This document shows, piece by piece, positions 24,773 to 37,879 of a stretch of 64,000 nt of DNA. Position numbers and translations under genes: made by a program. The number at the start of each line of letters is the position of its first letter. Position 1 is the first letter of the stretch. Under the pieces are notes generated by a model. The model searched no databases and was not told where the DNA came from. It worked only from the letters and a program-made list of their open reading frames with translations. The stretch comes from Sipunculus nudus (Eukaryota; Annelida; Sipuncula; Golfingiida; Sipunculidae), in contig CM049314.1 of assembly GCA_026874595.1 (NCBI GenBank), positions 33,614,229 through 33,678,228 of the forward strand. The letters are read 5' to 3'.

Positions 24773-26346
24773 AAAAACGAAAGGAATCACATGGCCTGGA
24801 AGAAGGACGAACCTGATGAAGGATCTAAGTGACATGGGGTTATAGTTTTACATGTCTGGTCAATTTAAATCTTCACAAGCGTTAAAAACACCCCTGTGTG
24901 GTGTTTTATATATAAAACCACCATCCCTTTGAGAGATTGAATTTGTCCTTACTTCACCGCCTGAGCGCACACTGACACTTAAGTCCATTAAAATGGCAAG
25001 GCTAATAAGGAAAAAAGACCATGTCAGGCAATTAGGGTCAACCGGCACTTGAGTGGGGTAAATTGGTCTGAATTAGTGAGAAAATAATACCCACTTCTGA
25101 CAAGACTAATTTGTGGTGTCCCCCGTGTCACTAAATGATGGAAGAGTTAGAAGCGAAAGCTTCATCACGAACAAAAAGCAGCACGCTCTAACAAATATTT
25201 TTCCCGATCGTTTTTACCTTTGGTGGTGCCATTTACTATCTAAGTGGAAAAGAGAGTTCATAAAGCACATCGCCGACCGGAGAAAATTATATTTTCTCCG
25301 ACTGCTTTCAAAAAACCTGAATTGGTTTATCTTGTATTTCAGTACGATTCTGTCTTTTATATATTGCCCTTTGGCAGTTGTCAAAAATTTTATTTTTTTA
25401 TACAAAGCGACTACAATTTAAATAAATTAGTACATTTTGTGGGGAAAAGGTTAAATTAGTCGAAAAGCTATAGTAAAAACTAGAATATTGATTATATAAA
25501 TATATCCAAAAGACCATAATGTTTAAGTGATACCATGGTACTGTTATGCAGATCAGGTTCTGTGAATACAAATATGGGAAAGTATTGAATTGAATTTCGA
25601 GGTCACCTGCATCAGTTGCTCTTTGTTAATTGATATCAAAGGTTAGCCTCAATAAATCTTTTTCATAAAAATGCTAAAAATATGGCACGGCAAATAATAC
25701 TATTTTACTGTGTAGCAGGTTAGGTTCTGTGGGAGCAAATACACATGCCAGCAAGATGTCAGAGTGAATCAGTCATTTCGTGTAATGCCTCAATTTTGTA
25801 GTCATTTCATGTAATGCCTGATCACACAGTTTCCCTGCAAAATATAATATATATACTTACAAAGACAGTGCCAGCCGCGTAGATCGGCGCTCTTGGTATT
25901 TAACGCGTATTGTTCTATTTCCTTGGTTTTTTTTTTTTGTTTTGTTTCTGAAGGCGGAGAAGGTACGCCCCCTGTCCCTCTCTACCGAATCCGCCCCTGT
26001 ACAGGACAATACTGCAGCTGCGTCAGCGAATGATATATCATGCAAATGACACGCAGTAACGAGTCTCTTAACCATTAGTGCTGCAGACTATAGCCCTGAT
26101 TAACATCACATTAACTGACATTTATTGTCAGGCCCCCGGCTAACAGTGCCGGGCAAATGCCTGATAACCCAGGGGCGCGCCTCGGACTCATGTTAAAAAA
26201 ATACCGCTCATTTTTAATTATTTTTTTAAACCAGAGGCGGTCAAAACAATGTGTTTCAATAAATTCTTTGTCTATGTTGTCTAGTCTTATGCTTATCATG
26301 CATAGAAAATGATTACCTTAGACTTACTTAATTCTGTAGTCTGTAT

Positions 26347-26656
26347 TTGTGGCGTCAATTTATCATCAAGAGGGGGGGGGGGGAGGGGGGGGGGGGACGA
26401 CATATATATATATACATAATTATAAAGTAAGTAAAAGGTTTGAAAAATAAGACAGGTACTGTGTTTCTCGTATAGGTTAATTCTAAAACCAAATTCAGAT
26501 ATATTTTATTTCATAGTATACTCAAAATTTGAACCACAGTCTGTATAAATATTATTTTCTCAATAAGAGGGGGAGGGGGTGATTGCATTGACAATCCCCC
26601 CTTGCAGAAAAGTGAAGGGGGTATATACCCCCATCTCTTCTGTAATGAAGCCCCTG
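26347..26656. mobile_element. 310-bp relative of the 35.9-kb MITE
   Basis: The left end TTGTGGCGTCAATTTATC matches the left end of the 35915-36441 element. The right end shares GAAGCCCCTG and a GGGGGTATATACCCCC-like core. Flanks GTCTGTAT and GTCTGAAT match at 7 of 8 positions, consistent with an aged target duplication. Confidence 0.65.
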
Positions 26657-26891
26657 GTCTGAATTCCAGCAAGGCTCGAAAATTTTCTGCTTCATTATGC
26701 TGTGTAGTGTAATATAATTGTAAATATTGTCTCTTGTGAACATTTTTTTTGTAATGTAATTGTTAAAATTGTTCTGTGTGAATTTTTATCAATTCCACGT
26801 AAACTTAATTATTATGAATTCTGTATAAAGAAATTATTTTATTAGTGCAAAACTGCAGATATATTCTACTTTTTTTTCTATTTTTTTTTGT

Positions 26892-27161
26892 CGGAGGTAA
26901 CCGCCTCCATTTTTTTTAATGCTGCCTTAACTAAGTATATGTAAATCTGCAGATTTCCATTCCAGTTTTCGGACTACGTGACAGGGCAGTATCACACGCT
27001 TCCTCTCATTTTATATCCTGGCGTTAACCAGGCCCGGTGACTACTGCACCTGCGGGCCCTGGGTTGGTAATCATACCACCGAGGACCCCGGAAAGGCGCA
27101 CTCGTTTGTGAGTGAAACACGGCCGTTGGGCACGACCTTCCCATTAAGCCTGCAGAGCGCT
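26892..27161 (-). mobile_element. SINE family A, 5'-truncated
   Basis: The body (GCGCACTCGTTTGTGAGTGA, CCCGGTGACTACTGCACCTG) and 3' end with a GGAGGTAACCGCCTCC hairpin are present. The tRNA-like head is missing, as expected from incomplete reverse transcription. Confidence 0.75.
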
Positions 27162-27164
27162 TCT

Positions 27165-28900
27165 ACTTTCGTTTTGAAGGTATAGAAGAAAAGGCGTCTT
27201 GCTTTCCAATGTGCCAAATGTAAGCTTCCAAATATCTCTAAACCTTGTAACTCACTCTCATAACCAGACATGTTAGCAACCTTCTTGCAGGACATTTATT
27301 TTTTTAATATTTCAGACATTTAACATATAATTTTCCGGGTTTCATTATCATAACGTACGACTACAAGTTCAGAACTCTTTACTTTTACACTACCAGGATG
27401 CTGAACTTTTAAGAATTTGAAGTTAAATTTGTATTATAATTCTTAGACCGTGCCCATTTTATTGTTTTTATTTATTTTAATAGCAGTACTTTACATTCGC
27501 TTCAAATATAGTTAAAAATCAGTTCACTTGCTGTGCACATGCATGCTATTGAAATATATTGATTAGACTTGCTTTTCCGGAACATTATAGATACATCAGA
27601 CTCATAACTGACACTTCTAATCGGAATTGATATTATAAAGGTAAAATTGCAGGTGAGAATAAAACCAAACACCTTATTATATACAAAAACATATTGCAGT
27701 TTGAAAATGTAGCTTAATTCAGATACCGGAGTAAAAACACGTGCGCCTAACATAAAGCTAGAAGTACTTTGCAATGTCACAGAAATAATTGCCATAGCGT
27801 GAAAAACGCTAAACCCACGATTTTTATTCAGAATAAATGTCCGCTTTTCTCCTCATGCATGAGCTATTGATATTCTTTGATTTTCTAGGATTAAGTCCGT
27901 TTTCATCATGAGGATTTCTTACAATACAGACATCTTTGGGTCTTTTCTTTTAAAATATTTAACTGATTATGTGTTACTCTAAGTGGCTCTAGGGGAGAAG
28001 TAGACAGAAAATAAAATGGCCTACGATAGAAAGCCGTCATCCCGCTCTCGCAGGACCGTTGACTCCATATATTATACACGTATCATATGATGGCAATAGG
28101 ATAAAACATGCAGGTTTCGGATGGTAACGAAAGATCCCCATTCATCATTTAAAGCTTTTTCTTTGTATGTGCCTCTCTGTTATCTAGAAAATATTGATAT
28201 TTGGTTTTGGTGCACGGAGTTTTCGTCGATTTCTTTTGTAGAAAACCTTGACTCTGAATAATGAATCGTCACAGCAGGTGTACATGTATCATTTAGGGAT
28301 GTCGGGAAATCTCTGAAGTATGGCATAGAGTGTCATGTGAGCGACCAACTGACGTCACGCACGGCGTATTCTTCATGCTGTTTTCATCTGTATGATAATC
28401 CTGTAATATCGGACCCGTTCATCAGGATTGTTATATGCGGGCCAATCACGCTGTGGGATTTATTCAACATCAAACAAAATGCGTTCCTCACACATGTCAA
28501 AACTCAAATCGAGGCTTGTTTCCACAGTTTATAAGGTGTTCCTGCTGTGTACCATTCCACCGTTATAGTTATTTGCAACTGAGTAAATGGTACGTGCACT
28601 ACTTTACGATCGCAAAGTCGGCCGATCTTTGTCTGCACCGGAACATATAATTCGTGACATGGCGTCAGATGAGACAGATCTCATATTGGTCCGATGTTAC
28701 GTGAAAATTATTCCGATTTTCTGTATTCGTCGCATCGCTATCATCGGACCTCGCGTAACTGCTAAGCCCGCTGTCAGTCATTTTGCGGGATTTCACGACC
28801 ATAAAGATTACAGAATGATGACCAATATAGCCAACAAATGTCTTTACTGTGATCATACTATGCCCACATAAATATTGTGCGGACAATTGGCTGACATGGC
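27165..28900. other. No gene found
   Basis: Short open frames on both strands at 28337-28886 overlap each other without splice context or recognisable motifs. Confidence 0.45.
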
Positions 28901-28929
28901 AAAACCGACGCCGTTTTTTTTTTTCTCGT

Positions 28930-29045
28930 AAGATGGGGGGAAATTATCTATTAGCACGAAAAAATTCACGTTTTTCTCGTTAGACGGGTGAAAATCTTAA
29001 GTTAGCACGAAAAAATTCACGATTTTTCGTACGTCAATCTCGGCA
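28930..29045. repeat. Tandem pair with TAGCACGAAAAAATTCACG
   Basis: TTAGCACGAAAAAATTCACG occurs at about 28952 and 29002, each next to TTCTCGTTAGACGGG-like sequence, an AT-rich ~50-bp unit. Likely part of a small transposon. Confidence 0.5.
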
Positions 29046-29599
29046 TAATATGCCTCCGGCTTTAGGTTCTTTTATCAATGCCAATCCACTCTTGATTACC
29101 CTTCCTTCATACATCTTACTTTGTAGATCTGGTACAATTTCTATCATTAAATACATTTAATTTCTTCAGCCAAGGGTTGTTTTTATATTCTCTTAAATAT
29201 TTTTTAGATCAATAAGTTTTTTTTCTATTAAATATACGCTCTCTATACACCGCTCCACCTGCACCAAATACAATATATGTAAAACAAAATATGTATTAGT
29301 AAAGTGCTGTTTATTTTGTATTGATTGCTGGTTGTTGGAAGGTTCGTAACACGCTCTATGATTGGCTGACAGGTCAGTTCATCCATTGTCATGATCCGGA
29401 AAACGTTTAACTGTTTGTGCGTCCAGGAATTTATACACTCAAGAGACAGGGTTTAATCGCCCAGTCCCAATGAGACCGTTGAAAAAGTTTGGCGATGGGT
29501 TTACAATGCTAGCTTGATAAATGTTGATGAAACGGGGCAGTCCCATTATACATTTGACCCGGATTATTCTTCGAAGTTTAGGCTAATTTCCTGCGAATA

Positions 29600-29835
29600 G
29601 ATGGTGATACTTCGGCTATGGTCGCCGAGGTTTCCAAACTAATACCCTGATCATGTCCTCGAACATCCGGTGATGTTCGGCGAAGCTCGGTGATAGTTCG
29701 GCAGATGTTTGTCTATGCATCGATGATGTTTGTGGAATGTTCGCAGATGACTTGTCAGCATCAACTGAGCATCCAACTGTTGCAGATGCATAGCCGAAAA
29801 TTGCCGAACAATGACAGATGTATCGGGCACGCCTT
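29600..29835. other. Patch rich in GTTCGGC / GCCGAAC words
   Basis: GATGTTCGGCGAAGCTCGG and GATAGTTCGGCAGATG on one side face GCATAGCCGAAAATTGCCGA and GAACAATGACAG on the other. This imperfect inverted symmetry suggests a decayed MITE; ends unresolved. Confidence 0.35.
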
Positions 29836-29856
29836 AGGGGGGGGGAGGGGGGGGGG

Positions 29857-31295
29857 ATATAAATATTAACATCCCCAGACCCAGCCTCATTCTGTCTCTG
29901 TGCACACATCCACACCAAAGGCAAAACAAGTGACCCATGGTCATCACGCTCAGCTTACTAGAATAACATTCACAAAATGAATTTTATATTCTGAAGGCCA
30001 TATTTTGTAGGTAGTATCCATATTCAACTGTAGCTATTAAAGTTCTTCAAAATCAACAAGACGAAAAACTTTAATATAAAAATTAACATCCCCAGACCCA
30101 GCCTCATTCTGTCTCTGTGCACATCTACACCAAAGGCAGAACAAGTGACCCATGGTCATCACGCTCAGCTTACTAGAATAACATTCACAAAATGAATTTT
30201 ATATTCTGAAGGCCATATTTTGTAGGTAGTATCCATATTCAACTGTAGCTATTTAAGTTCTTCAAAATCAACAAGACGAAAAACTTTCGTGAAAATATGT
30301 CCAGCCATTCCCATGAAATCTATTTTTTTTTGTTTGAAGTCAGCTGAGCTTAAAATGACCATGCTCATTTTTGAAGGACAGCCCTGCCAGGGATTCCATG
30401 GATATCGAGACAGAAGATTCTAGGTACAAAAGTAAAGTTTTTTACCCTGTCTGATTGTCTGGGTGATTAAAATGTTTTTGGTCAGAAATTTAGGTCACCA
30501 TGACCTAATTTCAGGTTTCCATGGAGATTGCCCAAGATGTTTTAGTCGATAGCACGCAAAATATAGGTCACCATGACCTAATTTTAGGTTTACAAGGAGA
30601 TTGCAAAAGACTTCTCTGTATATTCCATTGGAACATTCAAGGGTTAGCAGACACAATTTGTGCCCATTTGCTAAAAAAATCATGTTTTTGGTGTATAGTT
30701 CAAAAAATCAAAGAACACAATGGCCTAATTTCAAGTTTTCATGCAGATTTACCCTGGACCTGCCTGAATGTCATGTTAGAAGATTCTTGGCTTAGCGGAT
30801 ACAATTTGTGCCCCGTCTGACTGACTGGATGCTCAAAATCATGTTTTCAGCCTGTAGTTTGCAAAATATACTAGGGTCATCATGGCCTAATTTCTGGTTT
30901 CCAAGGAGATTTGCCTAGGACCTCCCTGGATGTACAGTTAAAAGTTTGTAGGTGTAACGGTTACGATTGGTGCCCTGTTAACGGACGAACTGCTTCATCT
31001 GAAGGTCTCAAAAATAAAGAGAAAATTTGTTAAAATTATTAAAAAAATACAGGTGGTGCACACCAGTCTTCAGGAATTGATGAAACACTCCATGATCAAT
31101 ATACATGGGAAAAATCAAGGCAATCAATGCATTAGTTATTCAGATACTGGAGCTTTTGTACTTTTGGTACTTTCGAGCTCCATAGGACTTATGTTAGATG
31201 TGTCTATAGGTCCAACGGTTACGATTTGTGCCCTGTTAACGGACAGAAAGACGAACAGCTAGACAGACCGATGGACAACAGACAAAGAGTTGAAA
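29857..31295 (+). mobile_element. Family-2 element with 217-bp head duplication
   Basis: It starts near AACAAGTGACCCATGGTCAT and carries ATGACCTAATTTCAGGTTTC units. It continues with a ~TACAGGTGGTGCACACCAGT unit and ends GGACAGAAAGACGAACAGC...ACCGATGGACAACAGACA. The first ~217 bp are duplicated (ATTAACATCCCCAGACCCAG at 29868 and 30085). Two perfect AGGTCAnnnTGACCT palindromes are inside. Confidence 0.6.
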
Positions 31296-31369
31296 AAATC
31301 AAAGAAAACGCACTTGCAGTTATTCTGGAACAACTGGAAGAATACCAATTGAATCAATCCGCGCATGCA

Positions 31370-31830
31370 CAAATGCAAATTTTACCGATCGGCGAAAGGG
31401 CGCCGATGTTTCGGTGACCTTTTGCTGATATTTGGCTTCTTATCACCGAAGGGTCCCCGAACAAAAACATATCACCGAAGGTTCGCCTTAACATTACAGA
31501 TACTTAAGGCGTCTTATCGCAGACGCAAAGCAAATGCTTTGAGACGTAAAACATGTCGGGGATACTTTGCCGTAGGTCTGGGGAATAATTTCTGAAGCTC
31601 CTGCGAGGCGACAAAACTTCGGGACCAAAATTTCAATGCAAGCTTTGAAATTTCTGGCGATCTGGAGGAGCCTTCGCGAGGCAGTATATAGACGCTCCCG
31701 ATACCTTATGATGCTAGGCGAACGTCGTCGAATTTTTTGCGACCTACTTGGAAAGGTCTTGCGTTAAACCAATTTTTACATCGCGAATACTTCGCCAGTC
31801 GTCGCGAGTGTTAGTAGGACTGGGGTATTA
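31370..31830. other. GC-rich patch with symmetric words, no gene
   Basis: GATCGGCGAAAGGGCGCCG, TATCACCGAAGGTTCGCC, GCGTCTTATCGCAGACGC and AGCTCCTGCGAGGCGAC / GAGGAGCCTTCGCGAGGC form imperfect inverted pairs. Short open frames here have no features of genes. Confidence 0.35.
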
Positions 31831-31839
31831 CCGTTAAGT

Positions 31840-34800
31840 TGATTGTTGTTGCCAAACTGCCGTGCATAAGAGCCTGTTTGACTGGCTGCCTGTTGCACCA
31901 TACACACAACACATTTTAGTGCATGGCATCCTAACATATCAGTTGCAAACAAAACATGCAGTGCATCTTCAATAAACAGTGTATTTCTCCGCTGTCTAGG
32001 GAGCATATATATTCAGTGATGAAAAATATTTCAACCACTTTTGCGGAGCTGTAATAATAACGAGTATTATTAAACATAGTTTGAATAATCTAAATTTCTA
32101 AGAAATGTTCACTGAACCCGATCTGAAATTATAATAGCGAGTCCATATTTCGAAACCCGAAACTGTCAAATTTACGGAAATTGCAAACTTGTATTTTTTT
32201 TTTAACATTAAATGAACCCAAGTACATAGTCGTTTATCACACAAAGCTTGAGAACTTCTCAGGAAATCGTTTGCTCTCGAAAAGGAATTTTAATTTAAGT
32301 CAAACATTTATTGTAGATATCAACATTCTATTTACGCATTAATGGCATTGATAACGACTACCTAATTTCCGGTTGAGCTCGTTATTCACATTCCTTGCGT
32401 GTTCTGTGTGCAAAACGTATTCGGAGTTCAGATTGTTTAAAACATAAAATTAGGGTCGAAGTATTACTCTCTTTAATTAGCAAAAACATAACCTAATCAT
32501 TATGTTATCATTACAAAGACAGAGTGATATCTATTCATATTAATAAATACTGTTTTAAGCATGAACTGTTTCAACCATGTTTAAAACTCGTAGAAATGCT
32601 ACTCACCATATACATTAAGCAAATGCTGTGTGTTTTTTTTTCTATAGACACCATACATATCAACTGTTAATTTCATATATGGCATGATACTAGCTGGTGA
32701 AGACATGTTAATGACCTAAATGTTGCTGCTGTACAAATATGTCTTATATAAACAAAGAGAGGGCTATCATTCTGCGCTGTTTGCTGTATTTAAAAGCATG
32801 AACTGTTTAAACCATGGATTGTTAATAAATGGTATTAAAAATGTTGAAAGACACATAGCTAATAAGAAAAGGAATTTTAATATGCATTATCAAAAATGGT
32901 GATTTGAAAAATATGAGAAAAAAAACTGATAATTATATATGAGTACAGGCATAATATGTCTTGCCTGATCATGAATAATTGATTGTTTAACATTAAAAAA
33001 TCGCCTATGAAGAAATATCAAATGAATTTATAAAGTCATAAGAAAATTCTGAGGCGGGAAAAAACTGTTAATTTCTCATAGTCTGACTTGCACAACCACG
33101 GAAGTAGGTGATATAAGTGGTCGTTCCTCAGAAGAAATGCAAAGGCTTCATTTCTTAATTATATATGTATGTATAGGTGACCATGTATGGCAAACGGAAG
33201 GTTTGCTATGAAATGTTTGGATAAAAAAGTGCCCAGAAGCTTTTTCAAAAAGTGGGTCATATGACCTTGACCTTTGATATCAAATTCAATTTTTTTTTTT
33301 TCAATTTCTGTAGTTCATCCAGACGTTAACGATGGAATGTTTCGGGTGAAGTTTTCCTTTGAATGGGTCCACAATTAAGCTTTTCGAACAAGTTGTTAGT
33401 GTCACGTTGACCTTTAATACTGAGACCCGGAAATCAATAGGTTTCTTCTTGTATCGGTTAAGATAAGCAGCATGTGGCAGATGGATGGTTTGGGATGAAA
33501 TGATGGGTAAAAATGGGTCCCGGAGCTTTTGGTGCAAGTTGGTACTTTGGCCCTGACCTTTGGTTCTTCCTTCATTGGTAGGCGAGCTGTATCTGAAAGA
33601 TGGAAGGATTTGGTCAAATAATTTGGCTTTAAAGGTGTCCATGCAACCTAATTACGCATAGATTTGCAGACTGAACCACGAACGGAGGCATGGAGGCGTT
33701 ACTTTGTCCCCTCATGCAACTGCGCTTCCAGGGGAAAATAAGTACGCATTTGGTACGCATGCGTATATGCAATATGAACAGTACGCTCTTTCGTGGATTG
33801 TGACAAATTTTGAATTTTTGAGAAAATTAGTCCCGGCTTCCTCAGAATAGATTAAATTAACTGATGTTTAATTTCATTGGTCACTTTCACATAAAATTTT
33901 CTGGCCCTGTTGTTCATCCCGGGTCTAAATGTATTTAAAAAGGATGTCTCATCGTAACTGAAAAGATACACTTATTTGAGGTATGGCTAAACACATAATC
34001 TTGGTTTGTCGATCAACGTATAGCCATGTCACGTCATCGACAGGAGTCGCTAGTTGGATGAAAAATGGTCTATGGTAAAATAGTCTAAATAGTAATCAAG
34101 TTTTGATAGGCTATTTAAAATAGAGGGGGGGGGGGGTTAATAAGGGCACCCACAAAACTTAATAGTAGAGGCGCCAACGACCGCGGGAGAGGGGTTTATA
34201 TCCCCTCCCAAATATACATCCCCCCTTAGGTGCAAAACAATTTTGAAAATTTCTGCTGTAATGGTGTAACCTGCGGTAGCTTCGGCGCTGTTCTTCTGTA
34301 ATAGTATTATGTCTGTATTCTTGTGTTTATTTGTATATACAGCGGCCCTCTCTTAAAACCGCCCATGGCAAAGCACCTGCTAACGAGAGCGAGGCCGTGG
34401 CTGGCTAGTCTTCGTGACCTTGCAGCCAGCCTTCTTCATTACTGCCAGCCTGTGGTCCTTGCATCCTCCTTAATCATGAGGATTCTCCCTCATTCTTTCA
34501 CATCGTAACCTCCTCTGCCTCATCACTGGTCTTTATTCCTCGACTTATCTTTTGAAGGATGAGCCTGCAATAAGACAGGGGTGAAGGTCTCGTGTTTATG
34601 CCGGGTCCTTTTAAACTACTTCTACTTTATTGTGTCTGGGCAGGAATCAAGAGATGAAAGGATCACTTTTTCTTTTTCTTTGACTTTCGTCATCACTTCT
34701 TTACAGTCTCTCGCAGTTTTCATGCCATTGGTCAGTCGTGGCTCTTCCTTGTGTGTTGTAAACAGAATTAGATGACCAGTTCTTCATAGGCCTACTAATC
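31840..34800. other. No gene found
   Basis: AT-rich. Near 33250, 33405 and 33555 are three loosely similar stretches with TGACCTTGACCTTTGA-like words, an old degenerate repeat. Confidence 0.45.
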
Positions 34801-35900
34801 AAATTACCAGTTAAGCCTAAGCCGAGCTCCGGTGGACTTTTAAAAATCGGCAGAGCCAATTTAAAAATCAGTCCGACTTCAGACGATTTTTACAGATTGT
34901 GGTCACATAAGTATCGAGGCCCGGCCGAGTCTATAGATTTTTTTCTGCACCTGAAATGTGAAGGGCCCGACATGCATGCAGGACGTCGTGGGAAGCACGT
35001 CCGAGCCTCCTCCGAACTTCGTTCGGAACTCGTCCGACGCGCTTTAACTCGACTGCGGCTCCTCAATGCTCCGCCCTACCAGTCTGGCCTGTCAGCGGTG
35101 TCGGGGCGTAGTTCACGCGATTGGGAACTAGGACTGTAAGGGAGTACTCTAGTTCAGGTAATACTTGCCGAGTAATCGAGTCCAAATTTTGGACTCGAGT
35201 ACTCGTGTATGTACATGCATATCTGAATATAACTGCAAATTTACGGGAATGACTTCGGATCGCCACGAAGGAAAATGTGTGTTGACCTTCTGCAAGGCTT
35301 ACCACTACTTGATCGGAATAAAGTAACCGATACGATTGCGGGGACCAGAAAAAAAATTGTATAGTTAACTTGGCAGTGTATGTTACTGAGTTAATGTTAT
35401 GCATAATAATCATATTGTACAGTACTCATTTATGAGTTATATGCTTTCAATTGGATTTTTCCACTCTGTTTAATTTTAGTATTTATATCTATTCCTTCGT
35501 TGGGTTAAAGTGAAGCCGTCACGAAGTCAAATTTATGCATATTTTGCATCGGTATACAGATGTCGGGTAATGCCTATCGGGTACTCGAGACAAAAATTGT
35601 GTATCCGTTTCAGCCCTACTGGGAACTTCGGACGATCGTAAAAATCCCCAGGGGTGCTCGCTGGGAGCCCCGGCGATCTCTTCCCGAGCTACTACCGAGC
35701 CGAATTTTCGCAGAATTTCCATGGAGTCCTCGTCGCTCTTTTACTATGCGCTAAAGAGCGACGAGCCCTCCAACGAGCTGTTAAAATACTGACGAGGCTC
35801 GTCCGAATAAACAATTTCCGGCCTAGGCTCGCTGGAAAAGTCCACCTTTTGGCATAAAAAAAAAACCCAACTCGGAAGGGGCTCGTTGCCGTGATGTGAC
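34800..35900. other. CGAG/GTCCG-rich patches, no gene
   Basis: GGACGTCGTGGGAAGCACGT, TCCGAACTTCGTTCGGAACT (an inverted repeat), GAGTCC-type runs near 35170 and CCCGAGCTACTACCGAG / CGACGAGCC words near 35690-35800 contrast with the AT-rich flanks. Probably decayed MITEs. Confidence 0.35.
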
Positions 35901-35914
35901 TGGGGCTTTACCGT

Positions 35915-36025
35915 CAGTGCCGTCAATTTATCTTCAAGGGGGGGGGGGGGGGGGGGAAGAATGACTCGCAGGGTGGGGAGATGACAGGCGTGGGAGGGTA
36001 ATCAAAATTCGAATAAAACAGACAT

Positions 36026-36072
<47 letters not shown>

Positions 36073-36190
36073 TAGGGGCTATACATATAAATTTTGTCTG
36101 TGTGAACAAATCAAATACATGTATATATCAATTAAGTGTAAAGTTTTAAAAAATAAGTTATATATTATAACCATTTAGATATATATATGT

Positions 36191-36242
<52 letters not shown>

Positions 36243-36441
36243 ATATTTCAAAGTAAACTCATAAATGGAACCAAAGTCTATAATTCTATTTATTTATATA
36301 TTTCGTTTGAAATACATAAATATTATTCTCTGAATAGGGGAGAGGGGGGTGACTACCTTAACAACCCCCCCCCCCCTTGCCAAAAAGTTTGTGTATGTGG
36401 GGGGGGGGGTTATATACCCCCCCCCCATATTGACGCCCCTG
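35915..36441. mobile_element. 527-bp hAT-like MITE with perfect 8-bp target duplication
   Basis: The left end is CAGTGCCGTCAATTTA and the inverted right end CAGGGGCGTCAATAT. TTTACCGT flanks both sides exactly (35907-35914 and 36442-36449). The 8-bp duplication and CAG ends fit hAT elements. The interior is G-runs, two (TA)n blocks and C-runs, with no coding capacity. Confidence 0.82.
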
Positions 36442-36624
36442 TTTACCGTTCATTTTTGCTGATTACTTTAGCCGTCAATAAAACTGTATATTCTAATATT
36501 TTATGAAAATCTTTTAACAAGGCACAGAAAATGGTAACGTCAGGTGTAACAATAATGTATACATGCTAAATCAGCACAGACAAAAAAAAAGAGATATAAA
36601 TGACATATATATAAACTTTATTTA

Positions 36625-36905
36625 TTTTACATGGATTGTACAACTAGTTATTATAACTAATACGAGGCACTCTCCATGGCTCGGATGTTGGCGCTCGGTA
36701 GTCGGTAAGGGTGGAGGAAACCAGAGGACCCGGAGAAAACCACCGACCTTGGACGGGCAACCCGGAGGACCGGGAGAAAACCACCGACCTTGGACGGGCA
36801 ACTACAACCCACTCTCGTAGCCACACCGGGGATCGAACCCGGGTCGCCAGCGGAGAAATCCAAGCGTTTTTCCACTCAGCTGTCCAGGCTGTCAGATATA
36901 AATGA
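36625..36905 (-). mobile_element. tRNA-derived SINE (family B) with internal duplication
   Basis: On the minus strand GCTGAGTGGAAAAACGCTTG and GGGTTCGATCCCCGGTG form a tRNA-like head. The plus-strand body has GGAGAAAACCACCGACCTTG twice (an adjacent ~40-bp duplication) and CACTCTCCATGGCT. The tail is ATAACTAGTTGTACAATCCA in minus reading. GGAAACC...GGAGAAAACC bodies are widespread in marine invertebrate SINEs. Confidence 0.7.
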
Positions 36906-37563
36906 CACATCGGTAGGGGCCATCTCTATGACTAAGATTACTTTTAGCAGTTTTATATTAAAGGCCTCTTATGATATCTCCTGCCAATACCTCTATGCCA
37001 ATGTTTCATCAGTAATGGAATCGAACCGACAAAAACCATAAACTTTACAGACGTGCTTTTAGATGTGTATAGTGTATACAGGTCTGATCTTATGAAATTG
37101 AAACATTTATGTAAAACTAATAACTTAATTATTCAAGAATAAATGTCAGAAATTGTTATGGCATGTTTTAAATTTACCTAAATTTCATGACGATCGAACT
37201 TGGTAAATAATTTTCCTTTTCAATAACTTGTTAAATGATTTTTGCATGTGTGACCATTTCTCCGAGGGTCATAATCATACATGTCCCAACTGTACACACA
37301 GAGAGTACATGAACTGTCAGAACACTTGGATAAAATATAATAATCTTTTATAATAATTCATATACAACAATATACAGCAGTTCATGTATATACAGAATCA
37401 TGATTGCCATATTATACATATATACAATAAGCGTGCAAGTTTTTCGGCTGTTTGTTCAGGCTTAGGCAGCTGTTCCCACTGATTGTACAATTTACCTTAT
37501 GCTATAACTAACATGTACGAACACGTCATGAATTATCGTGGATATCCATACATTAACAAATAC

Positions 37564-37760
37564 AAAGTTAGATTGCACCTCGCCTGACGACCACTTCAGT
37601 TTAGTGACCACCTGAAAATAATGACAACTTTTTCAAGGTCCCAAATCTTTTTTTTTTTTTTTTGCTCTTAATATAAGACCTCGATAAGACAACCACTTCG
37701 AAAATGCGACCATTTGATCGAGGTCCAATGGAGGCTTGAATTTCGAGGTTTCACTGTATA
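37564..37760 (+). repeat. Fragment of a GACCACC-type interspersed repeat
   Basis: CTGACGACCACTTCAGTTTA, AGACAACCACTTCGAAAATG and GAATTTCGAGGTTTCACTGT resemble 40683-40850 (AATCTCAAATGACGACCACC, TTAGACAACCACTAG, AGCAAGATTTCACT) and 54165-54250 (GTGAAACCCCTCTACTGCGG). A decayed family; ends unresolved. Confidence 0.45.
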
Positions 37761-37806
37761 TATTTTATATACACTGCATACAACGGCACAGGTTCTAACT
37801 TGTGCA

Positions 37807-37807
<1 letters not shown>

Positions 37808-37876
<69 letters not shown>
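37808..37876. repeat. (AC)n(AT)n compound microsatellite
   Basis: About 28 bp of AC run directly into about 40 bp of AT. Confidence 0.97.

Positions 37877-37879
<3 letters not shown>

Noticed and set aside
36820-36900. tRNA gene on the minus strand
   Set aside because: The B box is good, but the head is fused to a repeated body with a second copy at 6.2 kb, so it is a SINE head.
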